Under the pieces are notes generated by a model. It searched no databases, was not told where the DNA came from, and was given only the letters and a program-made list of their open reading frames with translations. Source: Planococcus chinensis (GTDB lineage Bacteria; Bacillota; Bacilli; Bacillales_A; Planococcaceae). Taken from it: DNA of 64,000 nucleotides. Of the stretch, positions 15,711-24,397 are shown in pieces; the first letter of the stretch is position 1; every line of letters begins with the position of its first letter. Location: positions 248,001-312,000 of the forward strand of contig NZ_JABWTK010000006.1 in the NCBI RefSeq assembly GCF_020071995.1. Reading direction: 5' to 3'. The position numbers and the translations under genes were made by a program.

Positions 15711-15984
15711 ACCAGTTTATGTATGCTCTTTAACCATACCATGTATGAATGCATAATTGTTCTCTGTTTTTTTATTCATTAAACTTTTTTGTAAATATTT
15801 CAAATGAATAACTAAAAAAGCTGAATCCTTTTCAGGAGAGTCCGGCGTCGGTTTGGATTGAGAGTGAATAATCACCAACTCCTTGTTGCGCTTTAATCAT
15901 TTCCATTCATTTAGAAAGTTCTGTCCTTTGCGATAAAGGCCGCAGCGAAAAGCTGGTTTGAAAAACTGGATTTTTTAAAATTGA

Positions 15985-16027
15985 AAAGAGACCTTCCCAA
16001 AGGATGATTCTCCTTGGAAAGGTCTCT
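15985..16027 (-). terminator. Terminator of the ppdK operon
   Basis: AGAGACCTTTCC pairs with GGAAGGTCTCT (inner mismatches) around a loop; on the minus strand it runs into TTTTCAATTTT, about 40 bases after the ppdK stop. Confidence 0.85.
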
Positions 16028-16068
16028 TGCCTCACGTAGCTATTTTTCTGGAATTGCTCCTAAACCCT

Positions 16069-18735
16069 TCATTTCTGTGTCACTTCAGCCCGTTTTAGCC
16101 CATGTTTGATTGCGGCTTGAGCGGCAGCCAAGCGCGCCAATGGAACGCGGTACGGCGAACAGCTGACGTAATCCATGCCTTGCAGGCAGCAAAATTCAAT
16201 CGAACTCTTTTCTCCGCCATGTTCTCCGCAGATTCCTGTTTTAAGGTCAGGACGGGTTTGCTTTCCTAATTTGATGCCCGTCTTCACCAATACGCCCACA
16301 CCTTCCCGGTCGAGCACGGCAAACGGATTGTCCGGAAGAATCTTTCTGTCCACATAATCTTTCAAAAACTTGCCTTCCGCATCGTCGCGGCTGTAGCCAA
16401 ACGTCGTCTGCGTTAAATCATTCGTGCCAAATGAAAAGAAGTCGGCTTCGGTGGCAATTTCATCGGCTGTAAGCGCCGCACGCGGCACTTCGATCATGGT
16501 GCCGACCGAGTATTCAATTTGTTCACCCGTTTTCTCTTGGACAGCAACCGCGGTTTCGTTGACAAGCTCACGCAGGATTCTCAGTTCATTAACATGGCCC
16601 ACAAGCGGAATCATGATCTCGGGTTTTACTGAAATCCCTTTGCTTTGTAATTTAGCCGCTGTGTTAAAAATAGCGGTTACCTGCATTTGATAGATTTCGG
16701 GATGGATAATGCCGAGGCGGCATCCCCGGTGTCCAAGCATCGGATTGGACTCATGCAATTGGCGGACGCGTTTCAACAGTTTTTCTTTTGCAGCGAGTCC
16801 CGGAGAATGGGAATCCGTCATATGCATTTCAGCCACTTCAACCGCTAACTGTTCTTTGTCCGGCAAAAATTCATGAAGCGGCGGGTCCAGCAGCCGGATG
16901 GTAACTGGAAGCTCCTGCATCGCCTCAAAGATGCCTTCAAAATCACTTTCCTGCATCGGCAGCAGCCGGTCGAGCGCCAGTATTCGTTGTTCTTCCGTTT
17001 CTGCCAAAATCATTTGCTGAACAATCGGGGCACGTTCCGATTCCATAAACATATGCTCGGTCCGGCACAGCCCAATGCCTTCCGCTCCAAATTCCACCGC
17101 TTTTTTGGCGTCTTCCGGATTGTCGGCATTCGCACGTACATCAAGGCTCCGTTCCTGATCCGCCCATGACAGCAACAGTTCAAATTCCTTTGAAAGCTCA
17201 GGCGCAATCATCGGAATCTCTCCCGCGAAAATTTCACCGGTCCCGCCGTCTATCGTAATGATATCCAGCTGCTTGATGACTGTATCGCCGACTTGGAATT
17301 GTTTTCGCTGCATATCAATTCTCACTGCTTCACAGCCGCAAATGCACGATTTGCCCATGCCTCTTGCCACTACGGCCGCATGGCTCGTCATGCCGCCCCG
17401 GCTCGTGACAACTCCTTGCGCTGCGATAATGCCATGGATATCGTCCGGAGTGGTTTCTGTGCGGACCAATATCACATTTATGCCTTCTTTGCTCAAATGC
17501 TCTGCTTCGTCCGGGTCAAATACGACCCGTCCGGTAGCCGCTCCCGGAGAAGCCGGCAAGCCCTTCGCCAGCACATCTTTATGGTAGCGGTCGTCAATGC
17601 GGCGGTGAAGCAATTGGTTCAGCTGTTCGGGCTCCACGCGGCCAATCGCTTCCCGTTTTGTCAGTACGCCTTCTTCCACCATTTCGACCGCAGTCCGCAA
17701 CGCTGCCTGGGCAGTCCGTTTGCCGTTCCGCGTCTGCAGGATGAACAATTTGCCGTGTTCAACGGTAAATTCAATGTCCTGCATATCGCGGTAATGGCGC
17801 TCCAGCTGCCGGCATACTTCCGTAAACTGTTCAAACACTTCCGGCATATCCTGCTTTAACGTGTCGATCGGGTTCGGGGTCCGGATGCCCGCCACGACGT
17901 CTTCTCCTTGGGCATTGATAAGGTATTCACCGTACAGCAAAGCCTCACCGGTCGACGGATTGCGCGTGAAAGCGACGCCCGTTCCGGAATCATTTCCCAT
18001 ATTGCCGAATACCATGCTTTGGATATTCACCGCTGTGCCGTAATGGCCGGGTATTTTATTCAGCTGGCGATAGAAGATTGCGCGCTGGTTGTTCCATGAA
18101 TCAAAGACGGCGTTGATCGCCAGGAACAGCTGCTGCATCGGATCTTGCGGAAATTCTTCTTTTTTGTGCTTTTTGACGATCTTTTTATATTCCGCAATAA
18201 CTTCCTTCCAATCGTCTGCTTCCAGCTCGGGATCGTTTTGGTAGTTTTTTGCTTCTCTGAATTTCTCCAGGTACTGCTCAAAATAAAACACGTCAATTTC
18301 CAGCACCACATTTGAAAACATTTGGATAAAACGCCGGTAGGAGTCATAGGCAAAACGCGGATTGCCGGTCAGCCTGGCTACCGCTTCCACCGTTTCATCG
18401 TTCATTCCGAGGTTTAAAACGGTATCCATCATTCCCGGCATCGAAAAGACCGAACCGGAGCGCACCGATACAAGCAAAGGATTGTCTGTCCCGCCTAATT
18501 TCTTCCCGGTCGTTTCTTCCAAACGGGTCAAGGATTCCAGGATTTCGGTTTTCAATCCTTCTTGTATGCGCTTTCCGGATTCATAATAATCGTTGCAGGC
18601 TTGTGCAGAAATCGTGAATCCGGGCGGTACCGGCAAACCGATATTCGTCATTTCGGCTAAGTTTGCCCCTTTGCCGCCCAAGATCTCTTTCATTTCACTG
18701 TTTCCTTCATCAAACATGTATACCATTTTAACCAT
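16069..18735 (-). CDS. ppdK: Pyruvate, phosphate dikinase
   Basis: 888 residues, the normal length of PPDK. It interconverts pyruvate, ATP and phosphate with PEP, AMP and pyrophosphate in the cytoplasm. The N-terminal ATP-grasp domain begins GGKGANLAEMTNIGLPVPPGF. The phosphohistidine swivel domain shows GGMTSHAAVVARGMGKSCICG, with the catalytic His near residue 455. The C-terminal PEP/pyruvate barrel carries GHRGCRLGI, FSFGTNDLTQTTFGYSRDD and CGEHGGEKSSIEFC. ATG 18735 has AAGGAGG seven bases upstream. Its partner regulator gene ends 30 bases upstream on the same strand, so the regulator is transcribed first. Confidence 0.97.
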   Translation of the reverse strand: MVKMVYMFDEGNSEMKEILGGKGANLAEMTNIGLPVPPGFTISAQACNDYYESGKRIQEGLKTEILESLTRLEETTGKKLGGTDNPLLVSVRSGSVFSMPGMMDTVLNLGMNDETVEAVARLTGNPRFAYDSYRRFIQMFSNVVLEIDVFYFEQYLEKFREAKNYQNDPELEADDWKEVIAEYKKIVKKHKKEEFPQDPMQQLFLAINAVFDSWNNQRAIFYRQLNKIPGHYGTAVNIQSMVFGNMGNDSGTGVAFTRNPSTGEALLYGEYLINAQGEDVVAGIRTPNPIDTLKQDMPEVFEQFTEVCRQLERHYRDMQDIEFTVEHGKLFILQTRNGKRTAQAALRTAVEMVEEGVLTKREAIGRVEPEQLNQLLHRRIDDRYHKDVLAKGLPASPGAATGRVVFDPDEAEHLSKEGINVILVRTETTPDDIHGIIAAQGVVTSRGGMTSHAAVVARGMGKSCICGCEAVRIDMQRKQFQVGDTVIKQLDIITIDGGTGEIFAGEIPMIAPELSKEFELLLSWADQERSLDVRANADNPEDAKKAVEFGAEGIGLCRTEHMFMESERAPIVQQMILAETEEQRILALDRLLPMQESDFEGIFEAMQELPVTIRLLDPPLHEFLPDKEQLAVEVAEMHMTDSHSPGLAAKEKLLKRVRQLHESNPMLGHRGCRLGIIHPEIYQMQVTAIFNTAAKLQSKGISVKPEIMIPLVGHVNELRILRELVNETAVAVQEKTGEQIEYSVGTMIEVPRAALTADEIATEADFFSFGTNDLTQTTFGYSRDDAEGKFLKDYVDRKILPDNPFAVLDREGVGVLVKTGIKLGKQTRPDLKTGICGEHGGEKSSIEFCCLQGMDYVSCSPYRVPLARLAAAQAAIKHGLKRAEVTQK

Positions 18736-18765
18736 CCAATTACCTCCTTAAAATGATCAACCCGT

Positions 18766-19569
18766 TTAGAGATTCAGAATATCAATTACGTCGTTCGCCG
18801 TTTCTTCAATCGCCTTGTTTGACACATTAATGACCGGACAGCCGACGCGTTTCATGATTTTCTCTGCGTAATCCAGTTCTTCCAGAATCCGCTCCAGCCG
18901 TGCATAGGATGCGTTCGGCTGAAGGCCCATTTTTTTCAGCCGTTCTTTGCGGATCGCGTTTAAATTGTCCGGTGTAATCACCAGTCCAATGCATCTTCCT
19001 TTCGGAACCTCAAACAGCTCAACAGGTACAGGCACTTCCGGAACCAACGGAATATTGGCGACTTTATAGCCTTTATAAGCCAAGTACATCGAAAGCGGCG
19101 TCTTGGACGTCCGGGAGACGCCGATCAACACAATATCCGCTTTTTTGATTCCTTCCAGGTCCCGCGCATCATCATACTTTACCGCAAACTCAATCGCGTC
19201 CACTTTTTGGAAATACCTTTCATCCAAGACATGCGTGAGCCCCGGCTTATGGGCGGGTTCCCGATTGAACTTTTCGACAAAAGCCTGCATCAAAGGAGCC
19301 AACAAATCAACCGCGGACACATTTTCTTCTTCGGCCCGTTTGTTTAAATAATCCCTCAATTCATCGACGACAATGGTGTAGACAATGATAGATTGATCTT
19401 TTTTGGCTTTTACAATGATTTCTTCAATATCCGCTTCATCGCTGACGTGCGAACGATGATGGATGCCAATTTCATCCTCGAGGAATTGGGCGGCTACTGC
19501 TTTGACCACCCGTTCGGCTGTTTCGCCGATGGAATCTGATACAACATAGACGATTTCTTTTCGGCTCAA
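18766..19569 (-). CDS. yqfL: PPDK regulatory protein (bifunctional kinase/pyrophosphorylase, DUF299)
   Basis: 267 residues of the DUF299 family. Its members switch PPDK or PEP synthase off by ADP-dependent phosphorylation of a threonine next to the catalytic histidine and on again by phosphate-dependent dephosphorylation. The P-loop-like motif IVLIGVSRTSKTPLSMYLAY (about residues 146-165) and the following NIPLVPEVPVP are diagnostic. It starts at ATG 19569 and is cotranscribed with ppdK, 30 bases downstream, which fixes the target as PPDK rather than PEP synthase. In B. subtilis YqfL acts with CcpN in gluconeogenic control; here no ccpN is adjacent. The leader contains a hairpin at 19605-19630. 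Confidence 0.93.
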   Translation of the reverse strand: MSRKEIVYVVSDSIGETAERVVKAVAAQFLEDEIGIHHRSHVSDEADIEEIIVKAKKDQSIIVYTIVVDELRDYLNKRAEEENVSAVDLLAPLMQAFVEKFNREPAHKPGLTHVLDERYFQKVDAIEFAVKYDDARDLEGIKKADIVLIGVSRTSKTPLSMYLAYKGYKVANIPLVPEVPVPVELFEVPKGRCIGLVITPDNLNAIRKERLKKMGLQPNASYARLERILEELDYAEKIMKRVGCPVINVSNKAIEETANDVIDILNL

Positions 19570-19604
19570 TTTACCCTCTCCCCGTATTTAAAAGTAAATA
19601 AGAA

Positions 19605-19630
19605 AAATGCTCTACTGATAGAAGAGCATT
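19605..19630 (-). terminator. Hairpin with T tract in the yqfL leader
   Basis: On the minus strand AATGCTCT pairs with AGAGCATT and is followed by TTTTTCTTATTT, 35 bases upstream of the yqfL start. It could be an attenuator or a terminator for weak upstream transcription. The only upstream gene on this strand already has its own terminator at 19741-19785, so a leader role is plausible. Confidence 0.45.
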
Positions 19631-19740
19631 CATTAAGATTAATGATAGGGCAAAGCCAACAAATTTGCTATAGTTTTTGTAATTTTCCCACCATTTAGCG
19701 TTTATTTAATTTTAGAGAATATTATTTTGCAAAAAACATA

Positions 19741-19785
19741 AAACAGCCGCCTCCGGAATCGACTGATTTCGGAGACGGCTGTTTT
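19741..19785. terminator. Terminator of the subtilase gene
   Basis: AAACAGCCG and CTCCG pair with CGGAG and CGGCTGTTT through a near-perfect stem of about 16 bp with one internal mismatch, ending in T or A runs on either side, 20 bases past the subtilase stop. Confidence 0.9.
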
Positions 19786-19805
19786 TCATTTATGTTGTTG
19801 CCAAA

Positions 19806-21152
19806 TCAATCCAGTGCGTCTACCGCATCGATCAATCCGAATCCTGAATACTTGTCATAGCCTGTTTTAAAGACATCTTCTGATGAAGACTGGATGATGT
19901 GTTTGACTTGGGCCGGCTTCAATTTATCTTTGCCGTGCTGTGCAATGATGACGCCTGCAAGTCCTGCCACTTTTGGTGCAGCCATCGACGTGCCGGCTTT
20001 ATAGCCGTATTTGCCGCCCGGAATGGTTGCATAAGACAAGTAGGAATTGTCACGCCCTGTCTTCGTTACCGGATCGTAGTTCGGGCCTAAATCGCCGCCC
20101 GGGGCCATCACGTCAATTTTGCCGACGCCGTAGTTCGAGTAATACGCCAAGTTCTTAGCCGCTCCGCCTGCTGAAACGCGGATCATCGTTTGGCTGCTCG
20201 GGCTTCTGTGCGTCGCTCCGCCGTATTCACCGGACATTTGGCCAGGGCTTGTGATGTCCAGGCTGTTGTTGCCTGAAGATCCGACTACTGTCACGCCCTG
20301 CTGGATTGCGTACTGGATCGCGCGGTTGAATAAGCGCATGTCTGCCGCAATATCACTTGTTTTTTGTTCCGGATCCTGCAGCCAGTCATAGCCGCCAAGC
20401 GACATGTTGACGACATCAACATTGTCATCTGCCGCTGTTCTTAAGGCTTCAGCAATGCTCGCTGTCGATGCTCCGCCAGTTGGCCCGAAGACGCGGTAAG
20501 CTGCCACTTTCAAGTCGGGCCCAACGCCCATTGTCCGGCCGTTTGCCGCAATGGCTCCTGCTACGTGCGTTCCGTGGCTGTTTTCATCCATCGCATCCGG
20601 ATAGCCGGGAACGAATGACTTTCCGTAGGCATAGTTTTCTTTTAAGTCCGGGTGGTTGTAATCAATGCCGGTATCAATGACCGCCACAACGATATCGTTG
20701 CCATCGACTGATTTCCCGGTTCCGCCCGGCAGATTCCATGAAGCGCCGTTTTGCGTCACTTGCTTAATGTCCCATTGGTACGCATTGTAAAGATCGGCGC
20801 CGTCTCCAATCGCTTCCGTTGCGGCCGCTTCAGCTACTGCAGGCGCTTCCGGATAAATAACGCGTTCTGGATCTGCATCCAAAACTGCGGATGATTTTTG
20901 CACTTCAGCTAAAAAGTTCGGATTGGAAGAAGATACTTCCACCGCACCAAGCTTCGCCAATTTTGTTTTCACTTCTCCGCCAGCATTCGCCAGTACATTT
21001 TCATAGCCTGTCGGCAAACTGTTCTGGTTGTTAAAGACGACAATATAATCTTCTTTTGATGTAACGGTTTCTTCGGCGCTGACTGCGCTGCCTAATAATG
21101 ATGCTGCCCCTAATGCGAATGCAAATGTTCCTGCTGCCAATTTCTTTTTCAT
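19806..21152 (-). CDS. Secreted subtilisin-family serine protease (S8)
   Basis: 448 residues from ATG 21152, which follows AAGGGGGAA; the longer frame adds an unneeded 22-residue leader. A signal peptide (1-26, ending AVSA) is followed by an I9-like propeptide (about 35-105, DYIVVFNNQ...). The catalytic triad is Asp160 (VIDTGID), His193 (NSHGTHVAG) and Ser389 (GTSMAAPKVAG), with oxyanion Asn295 in GSSGNN. It should be exported, self-cleaved and active outside the cell as a general protease. There is no C-terminal anchor or extra domain. It stands alone with its own terminator. The propeptide ends in an alanine-rich linker before the mature domain. Confidence 0.95.
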   Translation of the reverse strand: MKKKLAAGTFAFALGAASLLGSAVSAEETVTSKEDYIVVFNNQNSLPTGYENVLANAGGEVKTKLAKLGAVEVSSSNPNFLAEVQKSSAVLDADPERVIYPEAPAVAEAAATEAIGDGADLYNAYQWDIKQVTQNGASWNLPGGTGKSVDGNDIVVAVIDTGIDYNHPDLKENYAYGKSFVPGYPDAMDENSHGTHVAGAIAANGRTMGVGPDLKVAAYRVFGPTGGASTASIAEALRTAADDNVDVVNMSLGGYDWLQDPEQKTSDIAADMRLFNRAIQYAIQQGVTVVGSSGNNSLDITSPGQMSGEYGGATHRSPSSQTMIRVSAGGAAKNLAYYSNYGVGKIDVMAPGGDLGPNYDPVTKTGRDNSYLSYATIPGGKYGYKAGTSMAAPKVAGLAGVIIAQHGKDKLKPAQVKHIIQSSSEDVFKTGYDKYSGFGLIDAVDALD

Positions 21153-21409
21153 CGGTTTTTGCTTCCCCCTTGTAATCGTTTCATTTTTCATTTTATTCAA
21201 AATATTGGTACTGGTCAATCTTATTTTCCTTCATTTTGAAGCAGGTTCAATAAAGCGTAGACCGGAATAAAGCAAATCGAGTAACAGCTTTTAAAGATAT
21301 CTTTCCTTTCCATTGCATTTATTTGCTTATTTTTATTTTCTCTCCCTTTTAGAAGTATCCGGATGCCTAGTCGATTTTTCGAAAAATGAGCGGTTTGGCA
21401 TGAGAAAAT

Positions 21410-21451
21410 AAAAGGACAGCAACTGCCTGTATTGGCGATTGCTGTCCTTTT
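21410..21451. terminator. Hairpin terminator between CPBP and subtilase genes
   Basis: AAAGGACAGCAA pairs with TTGCTGTCCTTT around an 16-base loop, flanked by A and T runs. It lies about 110 bases past the CPBP stop on the minus strand. The rest of the 21153-21559 gap shows no gene; its left half is the promoter region of the subtilase. Confidence 0.85.
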
Positions 21452-21559
21452 AGGCGAAACCTTCTATTGATCACTATCTTCATAGAATCTGCTTGTATAG
21501 ACGGCTTAAAGATTTCTCCTCTGTCATTTTCCAGTCATGATTTTTAGAGAATTTGTCTC

Positions 21560-22339
21560 TCACAGCACTAATCCGCTCAACACCATCAGCAAGTTTAAAA
21601 CCAAATGCCAGGCCATTGCCGGCAGGATGCTCCGGGATCGAACCGTAATGCCCCCGAAAAATAGGCCGCCGACAGAAAACGCCAGGCAAACCGGCCACGA
21701 AAAGCCGAGTGAAAAATGCTGCAGCCCGAACCCTACGCTCGTCAAAGCGACTGCCCATTTTTCCCCCCTCCCTTCAGCAAAACGGCTTAAAAGCACACCT
21801 CTCCAAATCAGCTCCTCGAGCAGTGCATTTGTCACTGAAAAAATGATAGCTAAAAGCCAAATCTCTGCAAAAACAGCCCCATCGTTCATGTAAATGAAAG
21901 GGATAAAGACAGCCAAGTTGACGGCTAATGCTATGGCGAGAAAATAAGCAATGCTGACACGATGAAAACCGCTCCAAATAAAAGGGAAAACCATCGTTTC
22001 TTCCCATGCCGGCTTTCTCCAGTAATTTAGTAAAGGACGGCGCAAAAAGAACGACAGCAGCCACAAAGGAAGCAGCACAAAGATTAAAGAGATGCGGCTC
22101 AAAAAGACATGCATTTCGGTTGATTGAATTTGCGGAATCCAGTGTGCAAGTGTATATAAGTACAGTGAAAAGCCGGCGCCAAACACGGCCTGCGCAACGA
22201 TGACCGTTTTAATCCGCTTATCGGAAAAGACGTAAAGAATAAACGTAAAAACTCCCCAGATGAGGAACAAATTATTGTTTTGGGTTTGCAAAGAAACCAG
22301 AAGCACGGCGAATAAAACCAGACAGACACTATTGATCAT
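21560..22339 (-). CDS. CPBP-family intramembrane protease-like protein
   Basis: 259 residues with about seven to eight hydrophobic segments. The CPBP (Abi/CaaX protease-like) motif 1 is present as LLEELIWRGVLL (EExxxR, near residue 173), motif 2 as GFGLQHFSLG (His), and a late His as AMAWHLVLNL. These glutamic-type membrane proteases act on prenylated or other membrane substrates; several Gram-positive members relate to bacteriocin immunity, but that is not shown here. Start ATG 22339. It is a single gene, between a promoter-proximal AT-rich gap and the terminator at 21410-21451. Confidence 0.85.
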   Translation of the reverse strand: MINSVCLVLFAVLLVSLQTQNNNLFLIWGVFTFILYVFSDKRIKTVIVAQAVFGAGFSLYLYTLAHWIPQIQSTEMHVFLSRISLIFVLLPLWLLSFFLRRPLLNYWRKPAWEETMVFPFIWSGFHRVSIAYFLAIALAVNLAVFIPFIYMNDGAVFAEIWLLAIIFSVTNALLEELIWRGVLLSRFAEGRGEKWAVALTSVGFGLQHFSLGFSWPVCLAFSVGGLFFGGITVRSRSILPAMAWHLVLNLLMVLSGLVL

Positions 22340-22564
22340 GAATTGTTTTTTTATATGGCTCCCTCCTACCCGTTTTAAGCTTTCAACACAGAATTACTGA
22401 CGCTGTATTCAACCGTTTCTCCCCGCAGCTTTTCATTCCTATATTTAAAAAAGTATCAAAAATTGTCTAGAAGCTCTCATTTGACAAGTCTTTTATCCAA
22501 CCAACTGCTTATCGGGTATACTGAACTCATTATGTATGAAAAAAAAAGAAAGAGGTGCAGTGCG

Positions 22565-22933
22565 ATGGAAACTGTATCAACCGAAGTCCGATCAGAAGCG
22601 ATCAAGTCCTTTCAATCCACCATCAGCAAATGCGAAAATGCCTTGGATCAAATGATGCAGAAAGGCTCGAATACAAGCTTGTTAGAAAAAAGGCTAAACG
22701 CATTGAAAATTGGTTTAGCGCTATTGGAAAATGCCTGGTACCAAAAACCCCCCCACCACTCATCTGAGGAGCTAGCAGAAGCACGGAAAGTCTTAAGTGG
22801 CCTGTTGCCTTCTATTGAAAATAGTTATACCAAGTCCAATCCAGGCAGTCCGCAGCGCACGCTTTTAGAGAGAAGACTGAAATCCTTGGACTTTGCAATT
22901 CAAGCGCTTGATGATTATTTGTGCGTTAAATAG
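22565..22933 (+). CDS. Unknown helical protein with an internal duplication
   Basis: 122 residues from ATG 22565, chosen because AGAGGTG sits eight bases before it; the frame extends 34 codons further without a ribosome site. The sequence contains two related halves: LLEKRLNALKIGLALLENAW near residues 51-70 and LLERRLKSLDFAIQALDDYL near residues 101-120, each preceded by a short helix and a Gly/Asn/Ser loop. All-helical and soluble. No family or function recognised. No same-strand neighbour lies within 250 bases. Confidence 0.65.
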   Translation: METVSTEVRSEAIKSFQSTISKCENALDQMMQKGSNTSLLEKRLNALKIGLALLENAWYQKPPHHSSEELAEARKVLSGLLPSIENSYTKSNPGSPQRTLLERRLKSLDFAIQALDDYLCVK

Positions 22934-23165
22934 TCAAGGCACCTTGGAGATCTCCAAGTATTTCGGAGAGGAAGAATGGCAAAAGCTGTCTATCTCCACC
23001 CAATATATTCCGAAGCGCTAAACTGCACACTTTTACACTATATGGAATAAATTCGCCAGAAACGCTTTCCACACCTCTTTTTACAATCATAGCTCAGGCA
23101 TATTTAATAACAAAAAACCCCTTAAATTTGACAGAATATTAACTATTCGAGAAAATGAAAATAGG

Positions 23166-23186
23166 TTTGTTTAATCATTAAACAAA
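23166..23186. promoter_or_regulatory. 21-bp palindrome, operator of the Gfo/Idh-ThuA operon
   Basis: Perfect 10-bp arms TTTGTTTAAT and ATTAAACAAA surround a single C. It sits 16 bases upstream of the first ATG, immediately before the ribosome site and after a TTGACA at 23128-23133 with GAAAAT 17 bases on. A repressor bound here would block initiation. The regulator is unknown; the LacI-family gene at 14661-15680 is the nearest intact candidate. Confidence 0.65.
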
Positions 23187-23202
23187 GAATGGGGATGTAC
23201 AC

Positions 23203-24363
23203 ATGACTAACCTAAATATCGGCATGGTCGGCTATAAATTCATGGGCAAGGCGCATAGCAACGCATATCGCGCGTTGCCGATGTTTTTTCCGGACCGCAT
23301 CACGCCAACAATGAAAGTGATCTGCGGCCGAAATACCGAAGCCGTATCAGCTGCCGCGGAACAATTCGGCTGGGCAGAATATACATCGGATTGGAAGGCG
23401 CTTGTTTCCCGGGACGATATTGACTTGATCGACATCAACGCACCGAGCAACGCCCATAAGGAAATTGCTGTTGCGGCGGCAAGTGCCGGCAAACATCTCT
23501 ACTGTGAAAAACCGCTGGCACTTTCACTGGAGGATTCACGCGACATGCTCGATGCGGCGGAAAGAGCGGGCGTCAAGCATATGGTCGGCTTTAACTACCG
23601 CTTTGCGCCAGCCGTCATGCTGGCGAAACGCTTGATTGACGAAGGCCGTTTAGGTGACATCTATCATTTCCGGGCCTGGTTTTTGCAGGACTGGCTGGTC
23701 GATCCGGACTTCCCTCTTGCCTGGCGGTTGCAGAAAGAAATTGCCGGTTCCGGTGCACACGGCGATTTAGGGGCGCATCTGATAGACATGGCCCATTACT
23801 TGATTGGCGATATTACTGAAGTGATCGGCATGAGCGAAACCTTCATTAAAGAGCGTCCACTGCCGGAAGAAACAGGCGGCTTATCGGCAACGAGCGGAAA
23901 CCAAGCAGAAACAGGCCTTGTCACCGTGGACGACGCCACTTTGTTCTTGGCGCGTTTTGGAAACGGCGCACTTGGCAGTTTCGAAGCGACCCGTTTTGCG
24001 ACCGGGCACCGCAGCACCAACTCATTTGAAATCAATGGATCTAAAGGCAGCGTCATTTTTGATTTTGAACGGATGAACGAACTGCAAGTTTACTTTAAAG
24101 ATGATAAAGACGACGTCCAAGGCTTCCGCCGCGTAATGGCAACCGATCCGGCACACGCCTATTCCGGTGTTTGGTGGCCTGCCGGACATCCAATCGGCTA
24201 TGAACATACATTCACGCACGCGTTCGTTGAATTTTTGGATGCAATTGAGCAAGACCGGCAGCCGGTTCCGAATTTCAACGACGGTGTCAAATGCCAGCAA
24301 GTGCTGGAAGCCGTCGAACTTTCCGTACAAGAAAGAAAGTGGATTGACGTCGCAAGCCTTTAA
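23203..24363 (+). CDS. Gfo/Idh/MocA-family oxidoreductase (first)
   Basis: 386 residues. The N-terminal Rossmann NAD(P)-binding motif is IGMVGYKFMGKAHSNAY (residues 6-22). The EKP motif (YCEKPLALS, near 107) provides the catalytic lysine, and the C-terminal substrate domain carries GAHGDLGAHLIDMAHYL with the conserved Asp and His pair near 190-197. It should oxidise a hydroxyl group of a sugar or inositol derivative with NAD(P). It opens a three-gene operon with a ThuA-like protein and a second Gfo/Idh enzyme. This layout is common in breakdown of disaccharides or modified sugars through 3-keto intermediates. No transporter is adjacent. The substrate is unknown. Confidence 0.92.
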   Translation: MTNLNIGMVGYKFMGKAHSNAYRALPMFFPDRITPTMKVICGRNTEAVSAAAEQFGWAEYTSDWKALVSRDDIDLIDINAPSNAHKEIAVAAASAGKHLYCEKPLALSLEDSRDMLDAAERAGVKHMVGFNYRFAPAVMLAKRLIDEGRLGDIYHFRAWFLQDWLVDPDFPLAWRLQKEIAGSGAHGDLGAHLIDMAHYLIGDITEVIGMSETFIKERPLPEETGGLSATSGNQAETGLVTVDDATLFLARFGNGALGSFEATRFATGHRSTNSFEINGSKGSVIFDFERMNELQVYFKDDKDDVQGFRRVMATDPAHAYSGVWWPAGHPIGYEHTFTHAFVEFLDAIEQDRQPVPNFNDGVKCQQVLEAVELSVQERKWIDVASL

Positions 24364-24397
24364 TAAACCAACTTGAACCGATAGGAGTGCTAAGACT

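Noticed and set aside
17293..17859. 188-residue plus-strand frame antisense to ppdK
   Set aside because: Lies entirely inside conserved PPDK motifs on the other strand and has no start signal.
22481..22522. TTGACA and TATACT before the duplicated-helix gene as a SigA promoter
   Set aside because: The boxes are 30 bases apart, far beyond the usable 16-18; a GGGTAT at 22514-22519 recalls SigB but has no matching -35.
22943..22958. Perfect 16-bp palindrome CTTGGAGATCTCCAAG after the duplicated-helix gene
   Set aside because: No T tract follows, so it is not a standard terminator, and no gene start is close enough to call it an operator.
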